NCBI RefSeq assembly: GCF_001556865.1
Contig: NZ_LSJY01000078.1
Location: 1 to 64,000 of the forward strand
Source of the DNA: Sphingobium sp. CCH11-B1
Lineage (GTDB): Bacteria; Pseudomonadota; Alphaproteobacteria; Sphingomonadales; Sphingomonadaceae
Direction: 5' to 3'
Length of the DNA stretch: 64,000 bases
Below, piece by piece: positions 44,401 to 53,689 of this stretch (position 1 is the stretch's first letter; every line of letters begins with the position of its first letter). Made by a program: the position numbers and the translations under genes. The notes beneath the pieces were generated by a model. The model worked only from the letters and a program-made list of their open reading frames with translations, searched no databases and was not told the DNA's origin.

Positions 44401-45981
44401 ATGGTGTCTGAAACATTTGATGTTATTGTCGTCGGCGGCGGTCACAACGGCCTGACCACAGCGGGCTATATTGCTAAGGCGGGTAAATCGGTCCTCGTTC
44501 TGGAGGGCAAGCCCTATTTCGGTGGGGGCGTTGCGACGAAGGAGGTAACCGTCCCGGGTTTCAAGCACGATCTGCATTCGTCGGCTCATCTCGGTATTCT
44601 CATCAACCCGCTCATCGCCAATGACGAGCTTCAGTTGAAGAGCAAGTACGGCCTGGAATATATCCGTCCCAACGCAGCCTATGCGACGACGTTTACCGAT
44701 GGCAGCACCCTCATCGGATACAACGATCTCGAGCGCACTCTTGATAACATCGCCTCGACCTGCTCCCGCAGGGACGCCGACGCCTATTACAAGCTGTACC
44801 AGGAGAGTTCCGCCTTCGTGCCGATGGCGACCGCACAGATGTTCGTGCCTCCGCCGCCATATGGGGCGTTCATTGCCTTGCTCGATCAGGGGGCGGAAGG
44901 TCGCAACATCCTGCACGAACTGGAGAACAGTCCGCTCGGCATTCTGAATGAACGTTTCGAGAGCGATAAACTCAAGATTCACATGATGCGTCTGTTGACC
45001 GAACACTTCGTCGATCCCGAGGCAAGAGGTGAAGGTGGTGCTCTGTTCATGTACCCGGCGTTCATCGAGAAATATGGTTTACAGACACCGCGAGGCGGTA
45101 GCGGCGCGCTGGTTGATGCGATGGTGCGCCAGTTGAAGGATCACGGAGCAGACCTGCGCACCGATTCCACCGTCGTTAAGGTCCTCACCAGCAATGGCAG
45201 GGCGGTTGGCGTGCGTCTTGCGGATGGCGCAGAAATCTTCGCCAAGGAAGCCGTGGTTGGACAGATCCACCCGTTCAATCTGCCGAAGATGCTCGATGAA
45301 GGCATTCTCGAAGATCAGACTATGTATGAAATCGATCGCGCGGAAACAGCGCCCTTCTGCTGCGTCACGGCGCACTACGCATTGGACAAGCCGCCGACCT
45401 ATGCCCATCCGGACATCAATCATGCCTGGCTGCACGGTCTGTGCCCGACATCGCTGGCGGATTACAAGAAAGTGCTGTTTGACGTCCGTAACGGCTACAT
45501 CCCGACGATTCCCTCGCTGGGCACTATTTCCACGCACGCGGTGGACCCAACCCGTGCACCGGAGGGCAAGTCTACCTTCCTGGTCTGGCGGATCATGCCG
45601 TTCAAACTGGCCGACGGTTCTTCCTGGTCTGAACATAAGGCAGAGGTTGAGGAGGAAACGCTGAACCTGGTCGATTCATTCCTGCCGGGACTGAAGGCAA
45701 GCGTTATCGGCAAAGCTTTCGACACGCCTGACGACATTGCCGCGTACTCGCCGACCTTCCAGAACGGGGATGTGTCCGGCCTTGCCTCTCCACTGTTTCA
45801 AAGTCAGGGGCATCGCCCGACACCGTCATTATCGCAATTCACCGTGCCTGGTGTTGAGGACTTGTACCTGTCAGGTGTGTTCATGCATCCAACCGCAGGT
45901 GGCGTCTGCGGTGGCGGCCGGGTTACCGCGGTAAAGCTGTTCGATGACAAGGGCTGGGACTTCGACAAGGTGACGCAATGA
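44401..45981 (+). CDS. Phytoene desaturase-like FAD oxidoreductase (PYROXD2/CrtI superfamily)
   Basis: 526 residues from the ATG at 44401. The N-terminus has the FAD-binding start FDVIVVGGGHNGLTTAGYIA and the second motif LEGKPYFGGGVATKEVTVPG; a substrate domain lies in the middle (MYPAFIEKYGLQTPRGGSGA); the C-terminus has LYLSGVFMHPTAGGVCGGGR. It belongs with carotenoid-desaturase-like proteins outside carotenoid synthesis; no other crt genes are nearby. Relatives include the limonene dehydrogenase subunits of Castellaniella (CtmA/CtmB), which hydroxylate a hydrocarbon. First gene of a 4-base-overlapping operon with alcohol and aldehyde dehydrogenases. It may desaturate or hydroxylate the primary substrate; inferred. 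Confidence 0.8.
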   Translation: MVSETFDVIVVGGGHNGLTTAGYIAKAGKSVLVLEGKPYFGGGVATKEVTVPGFKHDLHSSAHLGILINPLIANDELQLKSKYGLEYIRPNAAYATTFTDGSTLIGYNDLERTLDNIASTCSRRDADAYYKLYQESSAFVPMATAQMFVPPPPYGAFIALLDQGAEGRNILHELENSPLGILNERFESDKLKIHMMRLLTEHFVDPEARGEGGALFMYPAFIEKYGLQTPRGGSGALVDAMVRQLKDHGADLRTDSTVVKVLTSNGRAVGVRLADGAEIFAKEAVVGQIHPFNLPKMLDEGILEDQTMYEIDRAETAPFCCVTAHYALDKPPTYAHPDINHAWLHGLCPTSLADYKKVLFDVRNGYIPTIPSLGTISTHAVDPTRAPEGKSTFLVWRIMPFKLADGSSWSEHKAEVEEETLNLVDSFLPGLKASVIGKAFDTPDDIAAYSPTFQNGDVSGLASPLFQSQGHRPTPSLSQFTVPGVEDLYLSGVFMHPTAGGVCGGGRVTAVKLFDDKGWDFDKVTQ

Positions 45982-46256
45982 CGTCACCCGCACCCAATGG
46001 CGCTTCAAAAGTGCCCCGCAAGAGTGTCAAGCTGTTCACACTCGACAAGACGATCCTGATGGACGTCGCCTCCGTGGCACCTCATGAGCAAGGTATTCTG
46101 ATTGAAGGCAAGGTCATGGGCACCATGCCCATGAAAGTCGTCCTCAAGCCCGACGAATTACGAGCCGCTTTGAAGTTCGTAACGCCAGGGCTGATCTGGA
46201 AGATCCTGAAGATGCTGTTCAGCCGAGGAAAAAGCAACGCTGGAGGAAAACGATGA
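45978..46256 (+). CDS. Small protein of unknown function, operon member
   Basis: 92 residues, not recognised. Overlaps the flavoprotein stop and the alcohol dehydrogenase start by 4 bases each (ATGA twice), so its translation is built into the operon. A basic N-terminus (KVPRKSVKLF) and mixed middle (MDVASVAPHEQGILIEGKVM) lead to a C-terminal amphipathic or hydrophobic helix (VTPGLIWKILKMLF) and a basic end. No cysteines and no signal peptide. It could be a subunit or membrane anchor for the flavoprotein; this is speculation from position. Confidence 0.8.
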   Translation: MTSPAPNGASKVPRKSVKLFTLDKTILMDVASVAPHEQGILIEGKVMGTMPMKVVLKPDELRAALKFVTPGLIWKILKMLFSRGKSNAGGKR

Positions 46257-47344
46257 AAGCCGCGGTTTTGAACGCAACCGGCAACCGTTTCGAGATCGAG
46301 GATATCGACATTGCCGCTCCGATCGGCAGGGAGGTTCTGGTCGAGGTCAAGGCGTCCGGCTTGTGCCATACGGACCTTCATTTTGCCCATAACGACTTCG
46401 GCGTCCCTTTGCCTGCCGTCTTCGGTCATGAGCTTGCAGGGATCGTAAAGGCCATTGGGCCGGACGTGCGGGAATTTGCGATCGGCGACCATGTGGCCGC
46501 CGCGCTCATTCAATATTGCGGGCATTGCCTCTCCTGCCTGTCGGGCCGCACGTTCCAATGCGACAGTCCTGGAGAATCGCTTCGCGATCCGGCCCTGGGC
46601 CAACGCCTCACATATAAGGGTAAGGCAGTTACCCCCGCGTTCGGTACCTCGGCATTTGCCGAGATGTCGCTGGTGCACGAGAACCAGTTGGCGAAGATTC
46701 CCAAAGACATTCCATTTCCCCAGGCCTGTATCCTGGGCTGCGGGACGATCACCGGAGCCGGCACCGCTATCAACACGGCAAATGTGCGGCCGGGCGATAC
46801 GGTTGCCGTGATCGGTGTGGGTGGCGTCGGCCTGAATGCGATATCGGGAGCCAAGCTCGCGGGCGCCACACGGATCATCGCTATCGATCTGCAACCCGCC
46901 AAGCTTGAATTGTCCAAGCGGTTCGGCGCTACGGACACCGTCAATTCGGCAGAAACGGACCCTGTCGCTGAAGTCTTGCGCCTGACCGCCGGCGGCGTCG
47001 ATCACGCTTTCGAAGTGATCGGTCTCAAGGCGACCTCCGAGCAGGCGATTTTGATGACCCGTGTCGGAGGCGGAGCCTATCTGATCGGTGTTCACAAGCC
47101 TGGAACAAAGCTTGAAATCCCGCTGATGGAAGCTCTGTTGCCGATGCAGCGCAAGGTACAGGGTGTCATGATGGGGTCGACGAATATCAAGCACGACATT
47201 CCGATGTACGCCCAACTCTACCTCGAGGGGCGGCTCAATCTCGACGACCTCGTTTCGCAGGAAATCAACATCTCCCAAATCAACGAGGCTTACGAGGCGC
47301 TCAAAGGCGGCACGATCGCCCGCAGCATCATCACCTCATTCTGA
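46253..47344 (+). CDS. Zinc-dependent alcohol dehydrogenase (MDR family)
   Basis: 363 residues: catalytic zinc C38, H59/E60 (GLCHTDL, FGHELAG), structural zinc cluster CGHCLSCLSGRTFQC, NAD fold VIGVGGVGLNAISGAKLAGA, and LEGRLNLDDLVSQEINISQI near the end. Class III/geraniol-benzyl alcohol dehydrogenase type. It overlaps the 92-residue gene and is followed 59 bases later by an aldehyde dehydrogenase, so the pair would convert a primary alcohol to an acid with NAD+. Different from the XylB-like enzyme at 39021. Confidence 0.88.
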   Translation: MKAAVLNATGNRFEIEDIDIAAPIGREVLVEVKASGLCHTDLHFAHNDFGVPLPAVFGHELAGIVKAIGPDVREFAIGDHVAAALIQYCGHCLSCLSGRTFQCDSPGESLRDPALGQRLTYKGKAVTPAFGTSAFAEMSLVHENQLAKIPKDIPFPQACILGCGTITGAGTAINTANVRPGDTVAVIGVGGVGLNAISGAKLAGATRIIAIDLQPAKLELSKRFGATDTVNSAETDPVAEVLRLTAGGVDHAFEVIGLKATSEQAILMTRVGGGAYLIGVHKPGTKLEIPLMEALLPMQRKVQGVMMGSTNIKHDIPMYAQLYLEGRLNLDDLVSQEINISQINEAYEALKGGTIARSIITSF

Positions 47345-47403
47345 GTGCGCAGACCCGCAAGGGCGCGTTGCGCGGCGGCGTTCATGCCGCGAAAGGAAAC
47401 GCC

Positions 47404-48852
47404 ATGAGTAATCCCGAGACACATTCTCCCGGCATGGAAACCGGTGAGGATGAGATGAAAAACCTCCTCCGGCGTCAGAAGCAGGCCTATCTGTCGGATG
47501 GATATCCTGATCTCGCCCTGCGTCTCGATCGCCTTGATCGTCTGGCCTCGCTACTGGCCACAAATAGCGAACATATCGCCAACGCCATTTCGCAAGACTT
47601 CGGTAGCCACATCCGCGAAGCCAGCCTTTTTTACGACGTGGTGGCGCTGCTCGAATCGATCAAACACACCAAGGCGCATCTCGCGCACTGGATGGATCCT
47701 GAAGTCTATAGCCCGCCCTATCCCGGCACGGCAGCCCATGTAGCGTTCCAGCCGAAAGGCGTCATCGGTGTGGTCAGCCCGTGGAACTTCCCGGTCCAGC
47801 TTGCCTTCGGTCCGGTGATCGGTGTCCTCGGCGCGGGCAATCGGGCGATCCTGAAACCGTCGGAATTGACCCCTGTAACCTCCGAGCTCATGCGACAACT
47901 GGTTGCCGGCAGCTTTGATGAGCTCGAACTGGCGGTCGTGACGGGTGGACCTGATATCGGTGCTGCTTTCACCGCTCTTCCATTCGATCATCTGGTGTTT
48001 ACCGGCGGAACGGCGGTGGCTCGGCATGTGGCGCGCGCTGCGGCAGACAATCTGACGCCGCTGACGCTTGAACTGGGCGGAAAGTCGCCGGTGATCATCA
48101 GCGGATCGGCGGATTTCGAACTGGCCGTCGGCCGGATCATGGCGGCAAAAACGCTGAATGCCGGGCAAATATGTCTCGCGCCGGATTATGTTTTTGTTCC
48201 CCGAGGGCGCGAGGAATCATTTGTCGAAGCCGCCAGTGCCGCGGTCGCAACGATGTTTCCGACGCTGAAACAGAACCCCGATTATACGTCGATCATCAAC
48301 GAACGCCATTATAATCGCATCACGGGACTGCTGAGCGATGCGAAGGAAAAAGGCGCGACGATCATCGAGATTAATCCGTCCGATGAGGATTTTTCGCAGC
48401 AGTCCGCACATCGAGTCCCCCCGACGCTCGTCCTGAATACGACCGCAGAGATGCGGATAAGACATGAGGAAATCTTCGGTCCTGCATTGCCGGTCCTTTC
48501 CTACGATCGGATCGATGACGTCATCGATCTGATCAATGCAGATGCCCGACCGCTTGCACTCTACTATTTCGGGCAGGATGCGGAGGAGGAAAAGCATATC
48601 CTCGACGCGACGACGTCCGGCGCGGTGACCATCAACGATTGCGTCAGTCATGTTGCGGTGGAGGATTTGCCTTTTGGCGGAATCGGCGACTCCGGCATGG
48701 GCAACTACCATGGAAAGTGGGGGTTCCTGAGCTTCAGCCATCCGAAGGCGATCTTTCGGCAAACGGATCGTCAAGAGGGTGACGCGCTGGTGCGTCCACC
48801 CTACGGCGAGCCTGTCAGGCAGTTCCTGGAGACGACCATATCAGGGACGTGA
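47404..48852 (+). CDS. Aldehyde dehydrogenase, coniferyl aldehyde dehydrogenase (CalB) type
   Basis: 482 residues; ATG at 47404 with AAAGGA upstream. ALDH motifs SPWNFPVQLAFGPVIGVL, LTLELGGKSPVI, and NAGQICLAPDYVFVP with the nucleophilic Cys, the last being characteristic of the coniferyl-aldehyde/CalB group that also includes long-chain and terpenoid aldehyde dehydrogenases. It ends in the hydrophobic-anchor-free C-terminus FGGIGDSGMGNYHGKWGF. Oxidises the aldehyde made by the neighbouring alcohol dehydrogenase. Substrate class unsettled: aromatic propenal, terpenoid or aliphatic. Confidence 0.86.
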   Translation: MSNPETHSPGMETGEDEMKNLLRRQKQAYLSDGYPDLALRLDRLDRLASLLATNSEHIANAISQDFGSHIREASLFYDVVALLESIKHTKAHLAHWMDPEVYSPPYPGTAAHVAFQPKGVIGVVSPWNFPVQLAFGPVIGVLGAGNRAILKPSELTPVTSELMRQLVAGSFDELELAVVTGGPDIGAAFTALPFDHLVFTGGTAVARHVARAAADNLTPLTLELGGKSPVIISGSADFELAVGRIMAAKTLNAGQICLAPDYVFVPRGREESFVEAASAAVATMFPTLKQNPDYTSIINERHYNRITGLLSDAKEKGATIIEINPSDEDFSQQSAHRVPPTLVLNTTAEMRIRHEEIFGPALPVLSYDRIDDVIDLINADARPLALYYFGQDAEEEKHILDATTSGAVTINDCVSHVAVEDLPFGGIGDSGMGNYHGKWGFLSFSHPKAIFRQTDRQEGDALVRPPYGEPVRQFLETTISGT

Positions 48853-48968
48853 GGGCGCTTCGGAGCCTATGCGCGGAGGGAAAAGTCGAGGCCCAAGGCT
48901 GTTTCGTATGGCCCTGGACCAACGGCTTCATATCGAGACCTTCGATGTCAGCAGGGAAAGCGGCGGCA

Positions 48969-50303
48969 ATGGTATCGCGCAAGACAATTTCTGCCTCTCC
49001 TCACCGTGTTGTCGTCGTCGGCGCAGGCTTCGGCGGGCTCGAGGTCGTCCATCGGCTCAATGGAGCGCCGGTGGACATAACTCTTGTCGATCAGCGCAAT
49101 CACCATCTTTTCCAGCCGTTGCTTTATCAGGTTGCCACCGCGTCGCTGGCAACATCGGAAATCGCCTGGCCGGTCCGTCATCTTTTGCGCGATCGCTCCG
49201 ATGTCAGCACACTGCTTGCGAAAGTCGAAGGTATCGACAAGGATCGGCGCCATGTTCTTCTCGATGACGGCTCCTCTGTTGCTTACGACACTCTCGTCCT
49301 CGCCACGGGAGCACGCCATGCCTATTTCGGGCATGATGCCTGGGAGAATGTAGCGCCAGGCCTGAAGACGCTGGAGGATGCGACGACGATCCGGCGACGT
49401 ATTCTGCTGGCATTTGAAAAGGCTGAACGGGAGAGCGATCATCAACGCCGGCAGGCGTTGCAGACCTTCGTCGTGATCGGTGGCGGCGCCACGGGCGTGG
49501 AAATGGCGGGAGCAATCGCCGAACTGGCGCACGATACGCTGGTCCGCGATTTCCGATCGATCGACACGCGCATGACGCGGGTGGTTCTGATAGAGGCCGG
49601 TGCGCGCATACTTCCGGCTTTCATCGAAGGGCTGGCGCAATACGCCCATCACTCGCTGGAGAAGCTGGGAGTAGAGGTCGTTCTTGGTGAACCCGTCACG
49701 GACTGCTCTGCCGACGGGGTGATTTATGGCGGTGAACGGCTTGCCGCCGCAACCATCGTCTGGGCAGCCGGTGTGCAGGCCTCACCCGCGGCGCGGTGGA
49801 TCGAGACCGAGGCCGATCGTGCCGGGCGCGTCATCGTCGAGGCGGATCTGACCGTCCCCGGCTTTCCCGAAATCTTTGTTATCGGCGACACGGCTGCCGT
49901 GCGGGCACCGGATGGCGGCATGGTCCCCGGCATTGCCCCGGCCGCGAAACAGCAGGGCGGCTATGTTGCGGCGTCCATCCGCCGGCGGGTCGCCGGAAAA
50001 TCAAGTGCGGCTCCCTTCCGCTATCGCCATCAGGGAAGTCTCGCGACGATCGGCAAGCGCCTCGCCATCATCGATTTCGGATGGATCAGACTGCGCGGAG
50101 CGCTCGCCTGGTGGCTATGGGGCCTCGCCCACATCTACTTTCTTATCGGGGTTCGCAATCGCATGAGCGTGGCCTGGAGCTGGCTCTGGATCCATGTGCG
50201 TAATCAACGCGGCTCCTTGCTGATTACTCAAAATGAGTCGGTGAAACATGACTGCACCAAACCGCCTTCTTCGGTCGAGGGTCTGTCGGATCGCTCCGCA
50301 TAG
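48969..50303 (+). CDS. Type II NADH:quinone oxidoreductase (NDH-2)
   Basis: 444 residues from the ATG at 48969; an ATG at 48945 is also possible, while a GTG at 48849 would overlap the aldehyde dehydrogenase. FAD site VVVVGAGFGGLEVVHRL, NHHLFQPLLYQVATASL (the NDH-2 hallmark), NADH site FVVIGGGATGVEMAGAIAEL, and VIGDTAAV followed by PGIAPAAKQQGGYVA. The C-terminal membrane-associated helix WWLWGLAHIYFLIGVRNRM is intact. It would reoxidise NADH made by the upstream dehydrogenases straight into ubiquinone without pumping. That an NDH-2 sits in a catabolic operon supports a redox-heavy pathway. Confidence 0.85.
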   Translation: MVSRKTISASPHRVVVVGAGFGGLEVVHRLNGAPVDITLVDQRNHHLFQPLLYQVATASLATSEIAWPVRHLLRDRSDVSTLLAKVEGIDKDRRHVLLDDGSSVAYDTLVLATGARHAYFGHDAWENVAPGLKTLEDATTIRRRILLAFEKAERESDHQRRQALQTFVVIGGGATGVEMAGAIAELAHDTLVRDFRSIDTRMTRVVLIEAGARILPAFIEGLAQYAHHSLEKLGVEVVLGEPVTDCSADGVIYGGERLAAATIVWAAGVQASPAARWIETEADRAGRVIVEADLTVPGFPEIFVIGDTAAVRAPDGGMVPGIAPAAKQQGGYVAASIRRRVAGKSSAAPFRYRHQGSLATIGKRLAIIDFGWIRLRGALAWWLWGLAHIYFLIGVRNRMSVAWSWLWIHVRNQRGSLLITQNESVKHDCTKPPSSVEGLSDRSA

Positions 50304-50424
50304 CGCGCTTCGAAATGCGATCGCCGTCAGGCACTATGGCGAGGGTCTCGCCAATCGCACATGCCGGTGCCGGTTAGCGGCGTTCAACCCTCTCCATTTT
50401 GGAGAATAGCCGGAAAGGTATCAT

Positions 50425-51432
50425 ATGAAAGCTGTCCGTATCGGTGAGGCCGGAGGCATAGATGCGCTCGAAATGGTCAATCTTCCCGATCCCGGTCGGC
50501 CCGGTTTTGGTGAAATCCGGGTCCGTATCCACGCCAGTTCGCTGAACTACCATGATTATGGCGTGGTTCGATCCCATGCACCGGCCTTTTCCCGCCGCAT
50601 TCCTCTGTCCGACGGAGCGGGAGAGGTTGAGGCTGTCGGCAAAGGTGTCACGGAGTTTGCCGTTGGGGATGCGGTGGTCTCCACCTTTTTTCCGTTCTGG
50701 AGCGATGGTGGGCCGCGTGTCGGGGATTTCGCTACCGTTCCCGGCGATGGCGTAGACGGTTACGCACGCGAGATTGTCCTGCGTCCGGCTACCTGGTTTA
50801 CCCATTCGCCGCAGGGCTACAGTCATATCGAAGCCGCGACGCTGACGACCGCGGGCGTCACGGCATGGAGGGCTCTTGCGGGAGATGGACGCCTCAAGGC
50901 TGGCGACCGTGTTCTCGTGCTCGGGACCGGCGGGGTCTCGATCTTTGCCTTGCAGATCGCCAAGATAATGGGCGCAACCGTCATTGCCACTTCCTCCTCC
51001 GACGAGAAGCTGGAGCGGATCCGGGAACTCGGCGCCGATTGCATGATCAACTACAGGACGGTTCCCGATTGGGGCTCGAAAGTGCTCGATCTGACCGATG
51101 GGGAAGGCGTGGATCATGTTATCGAGGTTGGCGGCGGCGGCACGCTCAATCAATCCGTGCGGGCCATCAAGGTGGGTGGACATATTTCGCTGATCGGCGT
51201 TCTGACCGGAGTTTCCGGCGAGATCAACACCGCAGCCATTCTCGCCCGTCAGGCGGTGGTGCAAGGTCTGATCGTCGGCAGCCGCCGTCAGCAGCAGGAT
51301 TTCGTGCGGGCGATCGAGGCGACCGGCCTCAAACCTGTGATCGACCGGACATTCACTTTGGATCAGCTTCCGCAAGCCTTTCGCTATCAGGAAAGCGAGG
51401 CGCATTTCGGCAAGATCGGCATCGTGATCTGA
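50425..51432 (+). CDS. Zinc-free MDR-family NAD(P)-dependent oxidoreductase
   Basis: 335 residues of the medium-chain reductase superfamily: GFGEIRVRIHASSLNYHDYG, DGAGEVEAVGKGVTEF, VLVLGTGGVSIFALQIAKIM, and C-terminal FRYQESEAHFGKIGIVI, matching the quinone oxidoreductase/enoyl reductase branch. The zinc-binding cysteines are missing. Reduces quinones or activated double bonds using NADPH. 121 bases after the NDH-2 gene, same strand; probably the last gene of the oxidation operon and possibly an ene-reductase step. Confidence 0.85.
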   Translation: MKAVRIGEAGGIDALEMVNLPDPGRPGFGEIRVRIHASSLNYHDYGVVRSHAPAFSRRIPLSDGAGEVEAVGKGVTEFAVGDAVVSTFFPFWSDGGPRVGDFATVPGDGVDGYAREIVLRPATWFTHSPQGYSHIEAATLTTAGVTAWRALAGDGRLKAGDRVLVLGTGGVSIFALQIAKIMGATVIATSSSDEKLERIRELGADCMINYRTVPDWGSKVLDLTDGEGVDHVIEVGGGGTLNQSVRAIKVGGHISLIGVLTGVSGEINTAAILARQAVVQGLIVGSRRQQQDFVRAIEATGLKPVIDRTFTLDQLPQAFRYQESEAHFGKIGIVI

Positions 51433-51572
51433 ACGATCAGATCAGATACAAGGCCACTCTCTCGTTTCATTGACCGCCGCGACAAGGTCTGCTTGTTCGA
51501 GCCGCCGCGTAGACCGAGGAGGATGGCTCAAGTCCCGCGCCAAAACATTTTCGCTTTGCATCGCATATACCG

Positions 51573-52259
51573 TCAACGCTCAAGGAGCCGCTTCAGGGCG
51601 ACGGAAACGACATCAGGGGTCTCGATTGGCGTCATATGTCCGGCATGCTTGACAATCGCGAGTTTTGCTTGCGGGATGAGCGAGGCCATCTCACGGTGGA
51701 CATCAGGCCGGGTGAGTTGATCATGTAACCCGCAAAGCACCAGCGTCGGCACCTTGATCGTTCGCAGGATGTCGTGACTGTCCGGCCTCGGGATGAGGCT
51801 CTGGCGGATGAAGACCTCCGGTCCCAACCGCGCCGTCATTGCGCGGATACGATCCGCCATCGCTTCATTGCCAAGATTTTCCGGCGCGAGATAGCGTTGC
51901 AGGAGCTTCTCTCCGAACCCGTGGAAACGACCGGGATTTCGAGCAAGCGATGTGAAAAAGGCTCGCTCCTCGGCACGTTCCGCACTGTCGGGTTTTATTG
52001 TCGTGTCAAGCAGCGCCAGATGCGTTATCCGGTCGGGTGCGATTGCCATTATCTGTTGCGCAACGATACCGCCTAGAGAAAAGCCTGCCAGAGCGAAGGT
52101 TTTGCCGCCAGCGTCTAGGACAGCATCCGCCATTTCGGCTAGTGTCTCGGCCTGGGTGATATCGGCGACCACAGGTTCGCATGTTTCGGAAAGCGGATCG
52201 ATCTGATCGCGCCAGAGTGCAGCATCATTCAGAAGGCCGGGAACAAGTACAAGTCGCAA
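51573..52259 (-). CDS. Alpha/beta hydrolase (paralogue 3 of 3 in window)
   Basis: 228 residues if started at the TTG at 52259, which matches its relatives' N-termini (RLVLVPGLLNDAALWRDQID); a longer TTG-initiated frame to 52328 exists. Nucleophile elbow LAGFSLGGIVAQQIM, VLCGLHDQLTRPD acid loop, KHAGHMTPIETPD with His. Same plan and similar wording as the hydrolases at 20474 and 21600. It faces the MDR gene convergently; function unknown. Confidence 0.78.
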   Translation of the reverse strand: MRLVLVPGLLNDAALWRDQIDPLSETCEPVVADITQAETLAEMADAVLDAGGKTFALAGFSLGGIVAQQIMAIAPDRITHLALLDTTIKPDSAERAEERAFFTSLARNPGRFHGFGEKLLQRYLAPENLGNEAMADRIRAMTARLGPEVFIRQSLIPRPDSHDILRTIKVPTLVLCGLHDQLTRPDVHREMASLIPQAKLAIVKHAGHMTPIETPDVVSVALKRLLER

Positions 52260-52329
52260 GCTCTTATCCGTGGTGATTGGGATGAGTGGCAGTGCATGCC
52301 GCCACTTGATCGAATGGCAAATGATCAAA

Positions 52330-53168
52330 TCTCAACCGCAGCCGGCACGTGCCAGAAGCCCGCTTGGCAGCCTGAACACGATAACAGCCTGCGACGCAAA
52401 TCTCGAGGTAGTGTCGCGTGTTCATTATTGCGAGGGCTCTGACTGATCCTTCGCTGGGTGGACGCAGTTGCTTATGTTCCGCCGCACCTTGGCGAAGCCG
52501 CGATCCGTGGCAATGAAGCGCTCCAGCATCTGCACGATCAGTCTTGCAGGCTCGATGGGCGCACCGCCGTCGGCCAGCAGAGCGCCCGCTGGCAATCGAA
52601 CTGCCCGCGCCAGAGCGGCTTTCATCGGCCATGTGTCTCTGCCATTTTTCCTGCCGGGGTCGATCGCCAAGGGCGGACGGCCCAGGGATCAGGCTTCCGG
52701 TCAGGCTGCTGCGGCGGCTCCATGATTACGCCGGCATCGAGCGCGAGAACGCGCTTGCCGGGGACAGGCGCCTTCTATCACGCCCCCTGGTCGCGCTGAG
52801 CACACGCGCGACAGCGAGTTGCAGGCCATGCGACTCGGGTGTTGCTCAACGGGCCGCAGTGCCGATGGTCTCCTCGAATGGCACCGGATCAGAAGCATCG
52901 TTTACAAGATGCGCGAGCCCGCCGGTGAAGAGGCAGAGTGGATTGCGGTCGCCCACGTGATGCGGGTGGTCGCCGTGGCCCACCGCATCAGCGAAGGCCC
53001 GCGTGCCGCACGAGGCACGGAGACGATCTGGCAGAGCTTGGCGATGGTGAACTCCGCTTTAGGCGAACTGCGCCTTGGAATCGGTCGGCTTATCAAAGAT
53101 TTCCGCGCTGGCATCGACGGCATGGCATACGATGGCCAAACGATCCCGGAGGTCGAGGGCTCTCCTAG
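52330..53168. other. Gene-poor stretch with decayed sequence
   Basis: About 840 bases with many overlapping short frames on both strands and none convincing. One minus-strand frame (52425-52670) carries ARAVRLPAGALLADG, and a plus-strand stretch near 52700 reads LPVRLLRRLHDYAGIERENA, loosely like the middle of a tyrosine recombinase. I take this as remains of mobile or integrase-like genes with several frameshifts. Confidence 0.35.
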
Positions 53169-53477
53169 CGATTCACGACACGCCACTTCCGCCGCACCCT
53201 TGCAGCATGGCATATCGCCAATCGCCCATTCGGAATCGTGGCCGGCAAGATCCAGTACAAGCACACCTTCATCGCGATGTTCGAAGGTTATTCCGGCACC
53301 AGCCCATCGGCCTTTCGGCAGGAGGTCGAACAGGAACAGGCACTTGGGCAACTCGAACATGTGGTGGACTATTACGAAGAGGCTTTGAAGGCGGACTTTC
53401 CCCCCTCCAGCCCTGCAGCGGCGCGGCTGCGCGCCGAGTTCACGCGGATCAGGGAGATCTGCAGGGCAGGATCGTAG
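53169..53477 (+). pseudogene. Integrase-like C-terminal fragment
   Basis: Frame entered after a TAG (53166-53168): RFTTRHFRRTLAAWHIANRP, then FGIVAGKIQYKHTFIAMFEG, YSGTSPSAFRQEVEQ, ending near 53477. The RHFRRTLA...KIQYKH layout, with a Tyr in MFEGYSG, resembles the catalytic end of tyrosine site-specific recombinases carried on mobile elements. No N-terminal part survives in frame. It suggests an integrated element once ended here. Confidence 0.5.
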
Positions 53478-53506
53478 ACCCGGTCAGGTCAACGTGACGC
53501 CGGTTG

Positions 53507-53680
53507 TCAGACGATGAAGAGCGAGGCCCCCAACTGGTCTTCAAGATCGCGGACACGTTGGCTGATGGCCGATTCTTGGATTCCGAGAGCGCTACTGGCC
53601 TTACGAAGACTTTCATGTTCAGTCGCTGCCCCGAAATAGCGGAGTTGGCGAAGCTCAGGATGTTCTCTTCGCTTCACCAT
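53507..53680 (-). pseudogene. LysR N-terminal (DNA-binding) fragment
   Basis: 57 residues from the ATG at 53680: ELRQLRYFGAATEHESLRKA then SSALGIQESAISQRVRDLED, a near-complete LysR winged helix, cut off by TGA right after LGASLFIV. LysR proteins are ~300 residues, so the effector domain is missing. It is the 5' end of a regulator truncated at the same point where the integrase-like fragment ends, 30 bases away. Could bind DNA as a partial protein but is more likely debris. Confidence 0.75.
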
Positions 53681-53689
53681 TCCGTCGTC

